Of a stretch of 64,000 nt of DNA, positions 10,630 through 20,345 are shown in pieces. The stretch lies in NCBI GenBank assembly GCA_959347315.1, contig OY365813.1, positions 14,908,970 through 14,972,969 on the forward strand, written 5' to 3'. The notes under the pieces were generated by a model. The model made no database searches. It was not told the DNA's origin and saw nothing but the letters and a program-made list of their open reading frames with translations. The position numbers and the translations under genes are program-made. Every line of letters starts with the position of its first letter. The stretch's first letter is position 1. The DNA comes from Bimastos eiseni (taxonomy: Eukaryota; Annelida; Clitellata; Crassiclitellata; Lumbricidae).

Positions 10630-10960
10630 GAGAGCTTGAACTGTCAAGATCGGTCCGTAGCTCGCGGTTGCCGACAGAGAGAAAGAGCATGTTACCGATT
10701 TATCAGGGCAGCTTTGAGCGGTGCCAAGGTACCTGGGCGATACGACGCAAAGTATGCGAAGCGAAGAGAGAACAATGCGAAGGTCTCTCGCTCGCAGACG
10801 GACGGCCAAGCGCAAGACTTTGTATCGCCTTATCTCGTCATGCGCTCGTACTCGTATCGTTGCGCTAATTCGTGCAACTTGCTCGATTCCTCAGGAATTG
10901 AATTGGATACATTCGTAGGTGAGGTAAGATGCGAAAGGTCAGGCAAGAGGTACTTTATAA
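10630..10960 (+). other. CpG-rich open stretch, possible exon
   Basis: A 125-codon frame is open on the plus strand at 10636-11013. The DNA is richer in CpG than its neighbours (GTAGCTCGCGGTTGCCG, GAAGGTCTCTCGCTCGCAGA). A donor-like GAG|GTAAGA occurs at about 10922. No protein family is recognised, and it may be a regulatory CpG-rich patch rather than coding. Confidence 0.2.
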
Positions 10961-11059
10961 ATGTTACAGGGACACGCCGTGTATCTATTTCAGCTTCTAC
11001 GTTTCGCCTTTAGAAAGATTTACTTCAGAGGCCCTCTGAATGCCTATGCCAATATTTAT

Positions 11060-11200
11060 GCGTGTATGTGTGTGCGCGAATATGTATGTATGTATATATG
11101 TATGTATGCATATATGTATGTATATATTTATGCATATATGTATACATGTATGTATGTATGTATGGTTATATAAGTGTATGAATATATGATTGTAGTCATG
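11060..11200. repeat. (TATG)n microsatellite
   Basis: Short degenerate TATGTATG array with ATAT interruptions. Confidence 0.85.
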
Positions 11201-11274
11201 TATAAATTCAAAATTGCATGTACGCATTTAAATAGGCATGTTTGACATGCATGCATGTGTTATATGCAGGCCCG

Positions 11275-12285
11275 TCGAGAGCAAAGTGGGGGCCCGGTGC
11301 AACTAATTTTTTTGAGTCTGAATGAAAGACTGATTGACGTAGCCTATTCTGTAATACAATGCAGGCCTGCTAGAGATGTTGCAAAATTACAAGCACTAAA
11401 TTTACATCATACATGAAACCTCACTCATTTATCAAAGTTTTCATCGATTCATCATCATTCCTCACTGTCAGTCAATCTGAATGATAATGAAAATTAATAT
11501 TTTATCATTTGTTTTGTAATTCCTAATTTTAATTAAAAAAAACTAACTGACAAAAATGAAAGCCTACAAACATCCACAGACTGCAGTTGTTGACACAGTT
11601 TACTGGTAAAACCTGATGAGTTCAGAGATGGGATATTTTATCCGATTCTTGATTCCGTAGTAACTGGATTTAAAAAACGTTTTGTTGCAGTGTCAAGTCT
11701 TTGCAAAAACTTTGAATGTTTTGTAAGTTTCTTCCAGATTATGACTGAAAAAGTTGTGAAAGTTACTCTGCCGGGATTTGCAAGGATTTAATCATTAAAA
11801 CGAATTTATCAGGAAAATATTGGCTAAAAAATTATTCAACCCTTTCCGTTGTTAAATAAACTGCATAAAATTTCGCTACAGAATCTCTTCTCCCATTTTA
11901 ATTGCTGCTTTGAGTATTTATTCTTTGTTGTCTTCCAGCTTCCGTTGCAAGTGCAGAGAGAACATTCAGTGTGTTAAAACGATTCAAAAACTAACAGCGG
12001 GCAACAATGTGTCAAAACAGAGTCAATGGATTGGCAACATTGGCCATTGAAGAGGAGTTGGCAAAAACTTTAAATTTTGATTCAGTTATTGATTCTTTTG
12101 CATGCAAAAGGGCCAGAAAGGCCCCCTTATGAATTAATTGGGAATATTAAAGTAGAAATCTGGTTAATAAAACCAAATGTGATTTGTTAATAAATTTGTT
12201 AATAATTACAGAAAAGGTTCACAAATAATCAAAGGGTGGGGTCCATTATTTATTTAGTTCGTAGTGGGGCCTGGTTATGTGTATA
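11275..12285 (+). mobile_element. hAT-type DNA transposon relic A
   Basis: This is the left-hand member of a related pair; the other is at 31133-32290. Both begin with GCAAAGTGGGGG followed by CCGGT and share blocks throughout. Near 11930-12130 the plus-strand translation gives the hAT C-terminal dimerisation signature, ASAERTFSVLKRF followed by RVNGLATLAIEEELAK and a DSVIDSFACKRARK-type end, with an in-frame stop inside it. hAT transposases cut and paste their element and dimerise through this domain. Possible termini are GTGGGGGCCCGGTGCAACTAA near 11290 and its diverged inverse TTTAGTTCGTAGTGGGGCCT near 12257-12276. Most of the transposase is missing or unreadable, so the element is dead. 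Confidence 0.65.
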
Positions 12286-12609
12286 GTTGTATCATAGTGT
12301 ACGTACGTATATATAATATATGTATGAAATATTGGTAATAACTTGTAACCGATTACACTCGCCAAGTAATCAGATCACTGTCCTGATTGTTTTGAAGCAT
12401 GGAGTTATAAAGAACCTCAAAAGGTGCTGCATAAAATAATAGACTTCTATGTACATGTATTACGTTGCAAAATGTTGGCTCGAAACGGCGATCACCATTG
12501 CACCATCGAAAGCAATCGATTCTCACGATGTGTGTACGTGCTATCGATTCCAGGGAGCGAGCCCGAGGAGTGACCAACATCCTCGCAAATATCTGAATAT
12601 ACATGTTGG

Positions 12610-12830
12610 CAGGACGCTGCGCTTTGCCTCGCATGGTCTTCTTCTTGTCCCTTTCTCTCGGACCTCTATACGATGCAGTATCGCGCTTATTCGGTTGTGG
12701 ACCCGACTGCTTGGAATATAGCCTCCCATTGGATCTTCGGATCCTGTCTATAAGAGCTATCTACCGGGAACGCCTCTGAGTAGATTTTTGAAGAGGAGCC
12801 ATATAAAGTTTCATTGATTGATTGATTGAT
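12610..12830 (+). mobile_element. LINE (Jockey/CR1/Rex1-like) 3' end
   Basis: Two plus-strand frames give the typical end of such reverse transcriptases: HGLLLVPFSRTS in one, and YRAYSVVGPDCLEYSLPLDL then AIYRERL in another. The 3' UTR follows (CCTCTGAGTAGATTTTTGAA, then GGAGCCATATAAAGTTTCA), running directly into (TTGA)n. The frames are shifted relative to each other, so it is inactive. This copy links the anonymous CGCTATATAAAT tails elsewhere in the window to a LINE family. Confidence 0.6.
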
Positions 12831-12935
12831 TGACTGATTAATTGATTGATTGATTGACTGATTGAATGAATGAATGACTGATTGACTGTATAGCTGACTG
12901 ATTGATTGATTGATTGACTGACTGATCGATTGATG
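12815..12935. repeat. (TTGA)n microsatellite grown from a LINE tail
   Basis: TGATTGATTGATTGAT units with ACTG variants start directly after the LINE 3' terminus. Confidence 0.85.
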
Positions 12936-14333
12936 TGCAGACTAGAGAAATGACTGCCTGGCTTTCAATGGATGAGCGAGTTCTGATGAGAGCTATATGA
13001 TGACGGCGTTGTATGATCAATCATAATGACTACGCCAACGACAACGACATTGATCATAACGATGAAAACGCTGGTGATGATGACGACTACAATAACCATG
13101 CGACAACGACAAAGACGATGATGGTTTCCCGACTACAACGACTGCTGTTGTGACGCAGCCGCGACAACGATAGTGATTACCACTCAAGAGCAACCGATGA
13201 ACCGTCATCACCTGAATTGCAGAGACATTCGTGTTCCTCTGTTCCAATAAACGACGTCTTCATTAGCAAATGATGGACTCTATCGGTTAATCTGGAGAAA
13301 CGTCGTCGTTACTGAAGTCATGTCTGCTTAATTGGGTCGTGTCTTCGTTGATCGCAGGTGACCATTTACAGCCTGCTTAATTGGGTCAGGTAGGATCGTC
13401 AGAGACCGTCATTAAGTGGTTGACGAAGCCGGGAAATCGAAGCCGAGATGGAGAGCACGGAGTTAGGAGACGAAGAATCTCTAATAATATGGTCTGGCTA
13501 TCACGGTTACATGTGTTCGGTCTGAGACTGTTGCTCGCCTTAGAGAAATGTCTGCAAGTAGCAGACAATTGAGATGTACCTAGACGCCACGCATACATGT
13601 ATAATGTATATGCACGTATGCACATATCGAACGTAAGAGACGGCCTTCAGACATAAAAACATACACACATACATAAATAAATGCACACATATAAACATGA
13701 ATACACTCAAACGCACATATGCATACATACACGCATTAATGTATACATACATACACCTTCCCCATTCTTCGATTTCTTCTCGCTCTTTTTCATCTACGCG
13801 TCCTTTGGATATTTTTCGTTCTTCTAGTTCTTCACATTCCTCTGCTTCTATTTCATCGCCGTTGTCGTCGTCATCATCATCATCATCATCATCATCAACA
13901 TCATCACTGCTTCCATTTGAATTTTACTTTGCCTCATTTCACGCGCGGCTACCTGTAACTTGCCCGACCTCACCCCATCTTTTCTGTCCAATAACTTCTC
14001 CCTCTCTGCATCCCACTATACCTCCTTTGTCCTTCTCCACCAGTCAATTCCAAATCCACCCTTCACTGCTTCCACAAAGCCAGAACTGGATACTATCAGA
14101 CAGAAAGTGCTCTCCATTCCTTCTCGATGGACTTATCTCGCGGCCACACTTCACCTGCCTCTTCCACTTCCCAATCAATTCTTTATCTCACTTTCCGCCA
14201 ACGAGACGGATGCCAATGCCACTGTTCCTTAACCAGCGTTCCTGCTTTTGCTGTTATTGTTACTTTCACGGCAGCGAATGTGTCGCGCTGTTGCAAACTT
14301 TCAGGATACAAATACGTACAAGCATGCACATGA
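12936..14333. other. No gene recognised
   Basis: Contains ACGACAACGA-type trinucleotide variants at 13020-13180, a CATA-rich patch at 13580-13760, (ATC)n at 13872-13908 and a pyrimidine-rich stretch at 13760-14230. A Ser/Pro/Phe-rich 215-codon plus-strand ORF at 13697-14344 looks compositional; I see no domain in it. Confidence 0.45.
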
Positions 14334-14702
14334 TACACTCATAGATACACTCATAGATACACTCATAGATACACTCATAGATACACTCATAGATGCACTC
14401 ATAGATACACTCATAGATACACTCATAGATACACTCATAGATACACTCATAGATGCACTCATAGATACACTCATAGATACACTCATAGATACACTCATAG
14501 ATACACTCATAGATACACTCATAGATACACTCATAGATACACTCATAGATGCACTCATAGATACATCATAGATACACTCATAGATACACTCATAGATACA
14601 CTCATAGATACACTCATAGATACACTCATAGATACACTCATAGATACACTCATAGATACACTCATAGATACACTCATAGATACACTCATAGATACACTCG
14701 TA
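14334..14702. repeat. 12-bp minisatellite CACTCATAGATA
   Basis: About 30 nearly identical 12-bp units, some with GATGCA for GATACA. One unit near 14567 has lost a base, so the plus-strand frame (IDTL repeats) stops there, while minus-strand frames (CIYE and SMSV repeats) stay open. The high identity suggests recent expansion. Confidence 0.95.
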
Positions 14703-15430
14703 AACATAGACATAAATGAATATATATATGCATTCATGCATAAATACATACATACAAAATATATGCATGTATGTATGTTCCTATGTACATGCGTAGACTA
14801 CATAGTACTCACACTTCTGCCTACTGTACTAATCATGACCTCATGACCTGCAATCGTGGTTTTATCTTGACGCGACCTTACATGGCGTGACATGACCCAG
14901 ATCATCTGAGGTGATGTGAGGTCGAATGTTTTGCATCGGGGTTGTAGCAATTTTTATCGGACTGAGTCAAACACGAGTCAACAGAGGGGCGTGTGAATTG
15001 TCTCTTGGAAAGAAAGGGTGGGGCAATTGGCAGCTACCCTCCAGTCTGTCAACCCTTCCCTTACCACGCGATGGGCGATCGATCAATTGCCTTTCACATT
15101 GCTCCGAGGTTAGGTAATCGTCCATTTCTGAATGCTGCCGATGTGGTAATGTGAGTACAATTTGAATTTGATCTCATGTTATCCAATGAAATGTTATTTA
15201 AACTAAAGGGGTTTTATCTGATATGATCTAAGGTAATGTGATTTTAGTTAATGTCAATCAATCTAATGACGAACTTGGTCCAATATTTTCTCTCCATCAG
15301 CAAAATGTTATCGTACGTCAGTAAACCTAGTTTAAGGCTAACAAGCTCTCCCATAACAATACAAAAACGAACTATTTTCCATTCAGAGCAACTAAAAGAA
15401 ACAAACACTTGTGAAATACGAATTAGAAAT
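14703..15430. other. No gene recognised
   Basis: AT-rich to mixed sequence. The phrase ATGTGAGGTCGAATG and similar TGACCT-containing words recur at 14835-14925. No convincing exon. Confidence 0.4.
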
Positions 15431-16330
15431 AGACGATGCCTCTGCCTCTGTCTTTGTCTCTGTCTTTGTCTCTGTCTTTGTCTCTGTCTTTCTTTCTCTC
15501 TGTCTCTCTTGGTGCTTTCTCTCGCATAATGTGTATTTTCTGATAAGTCTTCCTTCTCCTAGAATGTCTGTCTATATTTTTGTTCGTCTCTTCCTTGTTT
15601 CGTCTAACTTTCTCTAAGCACGCAATTTTTTCAATCTGTCTGTCTGTCAGTCTTTCTCCTAGTATGTCTATCTGTGGTTCCATATCATGCTCTATGCATC
15701 TCTACCTGTCTCTCTTCCTTGCTTTGTCCATCTCTCCTTCTCATCGGTGCATCTAATGTCTTTCGGTCAATGTCTATTAGCCAAATACATATACTTTGGA
15801 GAGTTGTGCGTATTGTGTGTGTCCAGTGTTTGCCTACACATCTTCCGGATCCGAATCCTCGTCCATATCCGGTCGGCGACAGAGACACCGGATTTCCGTT
15901 GCACGTCCGGCGCGAGAAAGTCCCACGGTCGATCAGTGAAATGTGACCCTTACTTATCTGGGACAGCAGGTGTCCAGCAGTCGCTCTCTGTCTTCCTACC
16001 TTCCCTCCTCATTTACTGTCTCTTGCCACTCAGGACATTTTGTCCCTCTGTCTGTTTGTCTATCTATCTGTCTGACCGTCTATCTGTCTGCCTGTCTTTA
16101 GTCTGTATGTCTGTCTATCTGTGTTTGTATCTAATATCTATCGAACAATCTATCTATTGTCCGGTGGGTGTCTCTATACAGTTATCACACACTATTCTTT
16201 GGCTTTCTCTCGTTCCTCTTTCGCTCTCTCTTTCTTTCCTTTTTCTCTGTGTGTCTCTCTGTCTCTGTGTGTTTCTGTGTCTCTGTGTCTCTCTCTCTGT
16301 ATCTCTCTCTCGCACTCTTTCTCACTCTTC
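15431..16330. repeat. Pyrimidine-rich CTGT/TCTC arrays
   Basis: TCTGTCTTTG repeats at 15435-15510, scattered CTGTCTGT at 15620-15720 and 16030-16120, and TCTCTCTGTGTG-type at 16200-16320. Between them, about 15740-16020 is unique-looking sequence without a recognised gene. Confidence 0.8.
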
Positions 16331-16483
16331 ATGTATAAATTCGTGTAGGCCTATGTATGTATTCCACTTGTGTGCAAATTTGTATGTGTGTTTTGTAAGC
16401 AGGTATATGTGTATATGTATGCTTACGTGCATGTACGTATGTACGTGTGCGTGTCTGCATGTCTGAGCATATGTATGTAGGTT

Positions 16484-16957
16484 CTAAATAGAGTGCTGTA
16501 TGTTCCTCCTCAATTGTTTCTCCTTGGAGTGACACCCCTCGCCACCCCCTGCGTCCATCCCCCCTCCGTCCTCTGTGGGACCTGCAACGTCTCTCCCATC
16601 GACGTCGGCTTCATCTCCGGATATCCCGGAATCGTTATTCCCATCCGTCGGTGGATCTGGTTTCCGGTCCGGTCCACGTGTCCGTCTAGTGTGAACTGGA
16701 CAAATGGACAACTGGACAACTGGACACCAAATCGTCATTGATCGATGGTTCGATGAAGCCGGACACTTAAGTCGATCCGCCAAATCCCATCTGGAGTCCT
16801 GCACCCGCTCCGTTTGGCCATCCAGGTGGAGGGACCGAGAGCGGGAGGCGTGGGAGGAAGAAAGGGGAAGAATGGAAGCCCTGGACTGGGTCGAGCGTAA
16901 GAGGAAGATGTACTCGCGGATACGGAAGCGAGTGGGATAATCCCGGGATAAGCCCAA
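16484..16957 (-). other. GC/CpG-rich patch open on both strands, uncertain coding
   Basis: A 157-codon minus-strand frame (16957-16484) overlaps plus-strand frames of 82 codons (16493-16741) and 78 codons (16704-16940). The last has a strongly charged, helix-like end (DREREAWEEERGRMEALDWV). No family is recognised. Such a patch could be an exon, a CpG island or part of an unknown retroelement. Splice signals do not single out one reading. Confidence 0.2.
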
Positions 16958-17063
16958 CGTCTTCGCCTGAGTGCACCACGCATAAACTGCGCTTGGATAA
17001 CTCTCCCAGCACGAGCGGGAAGTAAGAAGGCGAGTAGGACTAACAGTAGCTTTCCGTTCCTCT

Positions 17064-17135
17064 GTCTGTCTGTCTGTGTGTCTGTGTGTCTGTGTGTCTG
17101 TGTGTCTGTGCGTCTGTCTGTCTGTCTGTCTGTAT
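17064..17135. repeat. (TGTC)n microsatellite
   Basis: CTGTCTGTCTGTGTGTCTGT-type array. Confidence 0.9.
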
Positions 17136-17299
17136 GCTTATTCCACATGGAGCTGTGTTTAACATGTTGTCGCTCTTCAGTTTTCATCTTCTACTGCCCA
17201 AGCGTTGCCTACTTCGCGCCGTCGTCGTCAACCACTTCCGCTGCTTCTCCACTTATTGTTCTTGTTCTTAGTCCTGTTCTTGTTATTCTTGGAATTTTT

Positions 17300-17536
17300 C
17301 TTATATTATTATTATTATTATTATCGTTATTGCTATTGCTATTATAATTATCATGATTATAATTAATAATAATAGTGATATTATCATTAGCATATTATGA
17401 TTAGAATTATTATTATTATTATTATTATTTTTATGATTATTATTATTATCATTATTATTATTATTATTATTAACGTTAATATATCATAATTATTCGTTAT
17501 CATTATCATTGTCATTATTATTATTATAGTTAATAC

Positions 17537-17597
<61 letters not shown>

Positions 17598-17660
17598 GCT
17601 GCCTATAATATTATTATATAATATCATTATCATTGTCATTATTATTATTATAGTTAATAC

Positions 17661-17715
<55 letters not shown>
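17300..17715. repeat. (ATT/AAT)n microsatellite with a 124-bp tandem duplication
   Basis: AT-rich trinucleotide array. The block starting ATCATTATCATTGTCATT at 17499 recurs at 17623. Both copies run through GTTAATACAATAATAAT into AGCTGCC, the first bases of the adjoining retrotransposon. Confidence 0.9.
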
Positions 17716-17718
<3 letters not shown>

Positions 17719-17746
17719 GCTGCCTCAGCTGCGCTGAGGCAGCTGT
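17716..17746. other. 14-bp palindromic arms at LINE 5' junction
   Basis: ACAGCTGCCTCAGC (17716-17729) and its exact reverse complement (17733-17746) are separated by TGC. They lie where the truncated retrotransposon meets the (AAT)n array. Confidence 0.8.
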
Positions 17747-19517
17747 CCATGCGACACGTCGCTGGATTTCCACAATGCCTGAGGACAGCGTCCTAGTGAA
17801 GCTCGACTTCGCCAATGCCTTTAACACTCTGCGCAGAGATTGTCTTCTAGAGGCAGTTGCTAGAGAGATCCCAGAGCTCTACCACTTTGTTCACGCTGCC
17901 TATTCAAACCGTCCACTGTTGCGCTATGGTTCAAACACAATTCGATCCGAAGAAGGAACGCAGCAAGGCGATCCTTTGGGACCTCTGGAATTCTGTCTTG
18001 TGCTGCAACCGATTCTGATGAAGCTTCGTTCGGATCTGCGTATCGGATATCTGGATGACCTGACATTGGGAGGTAACAAGGAAACAGTGGCCGACGACGT
18101 TCAATTAATCGAGCAGGAATCAAAGAATCTGGGATTGCTATTGAACCGCAGCAAATGCGAAATCGCGTGTCACAACACCCAGATGCCGAACAAAGACCCT
18201 GCGTTCCAAGAGTTCACGAGCATAGCCCTCGAGGACATGACCTTGTTGGGTGCACCTCTAATTTCAGGTCCAGCTGTGAACATGGTCGTTAATTCAAAGG
18301 CCAATGACCTCGAGAGGGCAATCGGAAGATTGTCCTTGCTTTATACACATGACGCTCTGGTTCTGCTGAGAAACAGTCTAAGTGTACCGAAGCTCTTGTA
18401 CAGTCTGCGCACAGCCGTCTGCGCTGATTGCCCGGGCTTGGCTCGGTTTGATCAACTGCTGAGAGAAGGACTGTCAACCATTTTAAATGTGGACCTTGAC
18501 GATGACCGCTGGCTCCAGGCTTCTTTGCCGGTGAGAGATGGTGGTCTGGGAGTTCGTTGTGCATCTACGCTGGCACTTTCTGCCTTTCTGGCTTCTGCTG
18601 CTAGTACAAGCGAACTCCAGGCATGCATCCTACCAACAGAGTCTGCTGAGGAACCATATGAACTTGCGAGTTCAGCACTCAACGCTTGGAAGACCCTGAC
18701 AGATGCAGAACCACCAACAGGAGCAGCAAGTTATCGCCAGAAAGAATGGGACCTCCGATTCACAGACAAGGCATGGAAAGGTCTGCTGGATTCCAATAAC
18801 AATCCATGCGACCGTGCTCGCCTGCTGGCCTCACGAGCACCTCATTCTGGAGACTGGATGCGAGCGCCCCCTGTGACTGCCCTAGGCCTGCGCCTCTCAA
18901 ACGAGGATGTACGACTGGCAGCCGGGTTGAGGCTAGGAACGAGGCTCTGCGAGCCACATTTGTGTCACCAATGTCAAGAGAGCGTCGACGCAAAAGGGCT
19001 CCATGGACTAATTTGTAGAAGAGGCAGCGGAAAACATCAACGACACAGCATGTTGAACGATGTCATCTGGAGAGCTCTTGGCAGGGCGAAGATTCCAGCG
19101 CAAAAGGAACCTCTCGGCTTGCTAAGAGAAGATGGAAAGCGACCGGACGGCGTCACGCTCATTCCTTGGACACGTGGTCGATGTCTGGCATGGGATGTGA
19201 CAGTGCCCGACACCTACGCCAAGTCACATCTTGTCGACACATCTATCAGAGCTGGCGAAGCAGCCGAACGCGCAGCTAAGACGAAGAGGGCCAAGTATTC
19301 CACCATAACCAACACCCACGACTTCGTAGCCCTCTCCTTGGAATCCGGCGGCGCTTGGAGCAGTGAAGGACTGGAGTTCATCTCAGAGTTGGGTAGTCGA
19401 ACGAGTGCTGCAACCCACGATCCAATGGAGACGTCATTTCTGTTCCAACGTATCTCAGTTGTTCTTCAGCGTGGGAACGCAGTCTGCCTCTTCGGGACAT
19501 TGCCAACACTCCATTAG
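17718..19517 (+). CDS. Non-LTR retrotransposon protein (RT + restriction-like endonuclease), 5'-truncated
   Basis: This is the C-terminal part of a site-specific type non-LTR polyprotein that makes cDNA on nicked target DNA. Counting from the Met at 17775 (580 residues): RT motifs KLDFANAF (9-16), QQGDPLGPLEF (63-73) and the catalytic box GYLDDLTLGG (91-100); a zinc-binding cluster Cys397, Cys400, His410, Cys414 followed by KHQRH; then a PD-(D/E)XK-like nuclease with RPDG (456-459) and AWDVTVPDT (472-480). The frame is open upstream of that Met back to the (AAT)n array, so the Met is not a natural start and the N-terminal RT part is missing. Cysteine cluster plus C-terminal nuclease point to the R2/R4/Dong-type group; the exact clade is not determined. 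No internal stops are seen, suggesting a young copy, but it cannot be autonomous. Confidence 0.88.
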
Positions 19518-19555
19518 CTCATCATGGGCGATAACAGCATAATGTGAAACATATA

Positions 19556-19592
19556 TGTATAATAATAATAGTAATAATAATAATAATAGTAA

Positions 19593-19629
<37 letters not shown>

Positions 19630-19690
19630 GACAATAATAATAATAATAATAATAGACAATTATAATAATAATAATAATAATAATTATTTA
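19556..19690. repeat. (AAT)n microsatellite at LINE 3' end
   Basis: AATAATAATAGTAAT-type array starting about 40 bp after the retrotransposon stop codon. With the array on the left, the element sits inside (AAT)n. Confidence 0.9.
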
Positions 19691-19699
19691 GTTTTCTGC

Positions 19700-20345
19700 A
19701 GTTTTGGCAGGTTCATAATTTCTTCTATTATGTCCAATGTCGCCACTTCTCTTTGTTCTGGGCCTCCTCTTTCATCTTCTTGTAGTCACCCTCTTCCATC
19801 ATCCAGTCCAGAATCATTTTTAACGGTCTTCCTCCGGATTTTTCCTTTTCCATTTCCTTTGCCGTTCTCTTAGTGTTTTCGTCAGTGATCTTTTCTCTCC
19901 GACCATCTGTAGTACCTCATCGTTTGTCCTGTGTTCTGTCCAACTAAATTTTTCCATTATGCGCCACATCCACATTTCCAATGCTTCTAATCTGTTCTTA
20001 TCTTCTCTTATTGTCAATGTCTCTGATCCGTAAAGGGCCACATCATCGTTATAATCATTTTCTTGTTCAAGTTTCTATGTGGTTTTCCTCTAAGAAGTTC
20101 TTTCCTTTTGTAAAATGCGTCTTTTCCCATTCCTGTTCGTCTTTAAATCTCTGCATGGCACCTCGCGTCTTGTGTAATCATGTTTCCTAGGCAACAGAAT
20201 CTCTCTACTTGTTCTAACTCCACTCCATTTATTGTTATTCTTGTCGCTTTTATCTCTCCCTTACTTGTCATCATTACCTTTGTCTTCTTTGCGTTTATTT
20301 TCGTATTTCGTTGACATCTTGTTTAGTTGATTCGTCCTTTTCTGC
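19700..20345 (-). pseudogene. RTE-like LINE reverse transcriptase fragment
   Basis: Minus-strand translations give the C-terminal part of an RTE/BovB-style reverse transcriptase. Around 20280-20190 one frame reads KTKVMMTSKGEIKATRI and VERFCCLGNMITQDARC. A second, at 20041-19820, reads ALYGSETLTIREDKN, WRIMEKFSWTEHRTN and EVLQMVGEKRSLTKT. A stop near 20165 and a frame change near 20045 separate these blocks. Endonuclease and core RT are absent. The left part, next to the (AAT)n array, would be the element's 3' side. Confidence 0.8.

Noticed and set aside
9912..10815. Ser/Leu-rich minus-strand ORFs up to 273 codons
   Set aside because: They arise from GA/GATA repeats that lack stop codons on the minus strand. 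There is no domain and no splice signal.
13697..14344. 215-codon Ser/Pro/Phe-rich ORF
   Set aside because: Pyrimidine-rich composition explains the open frame. No domain was recognised and it runs into the 12-bp minisatellite.
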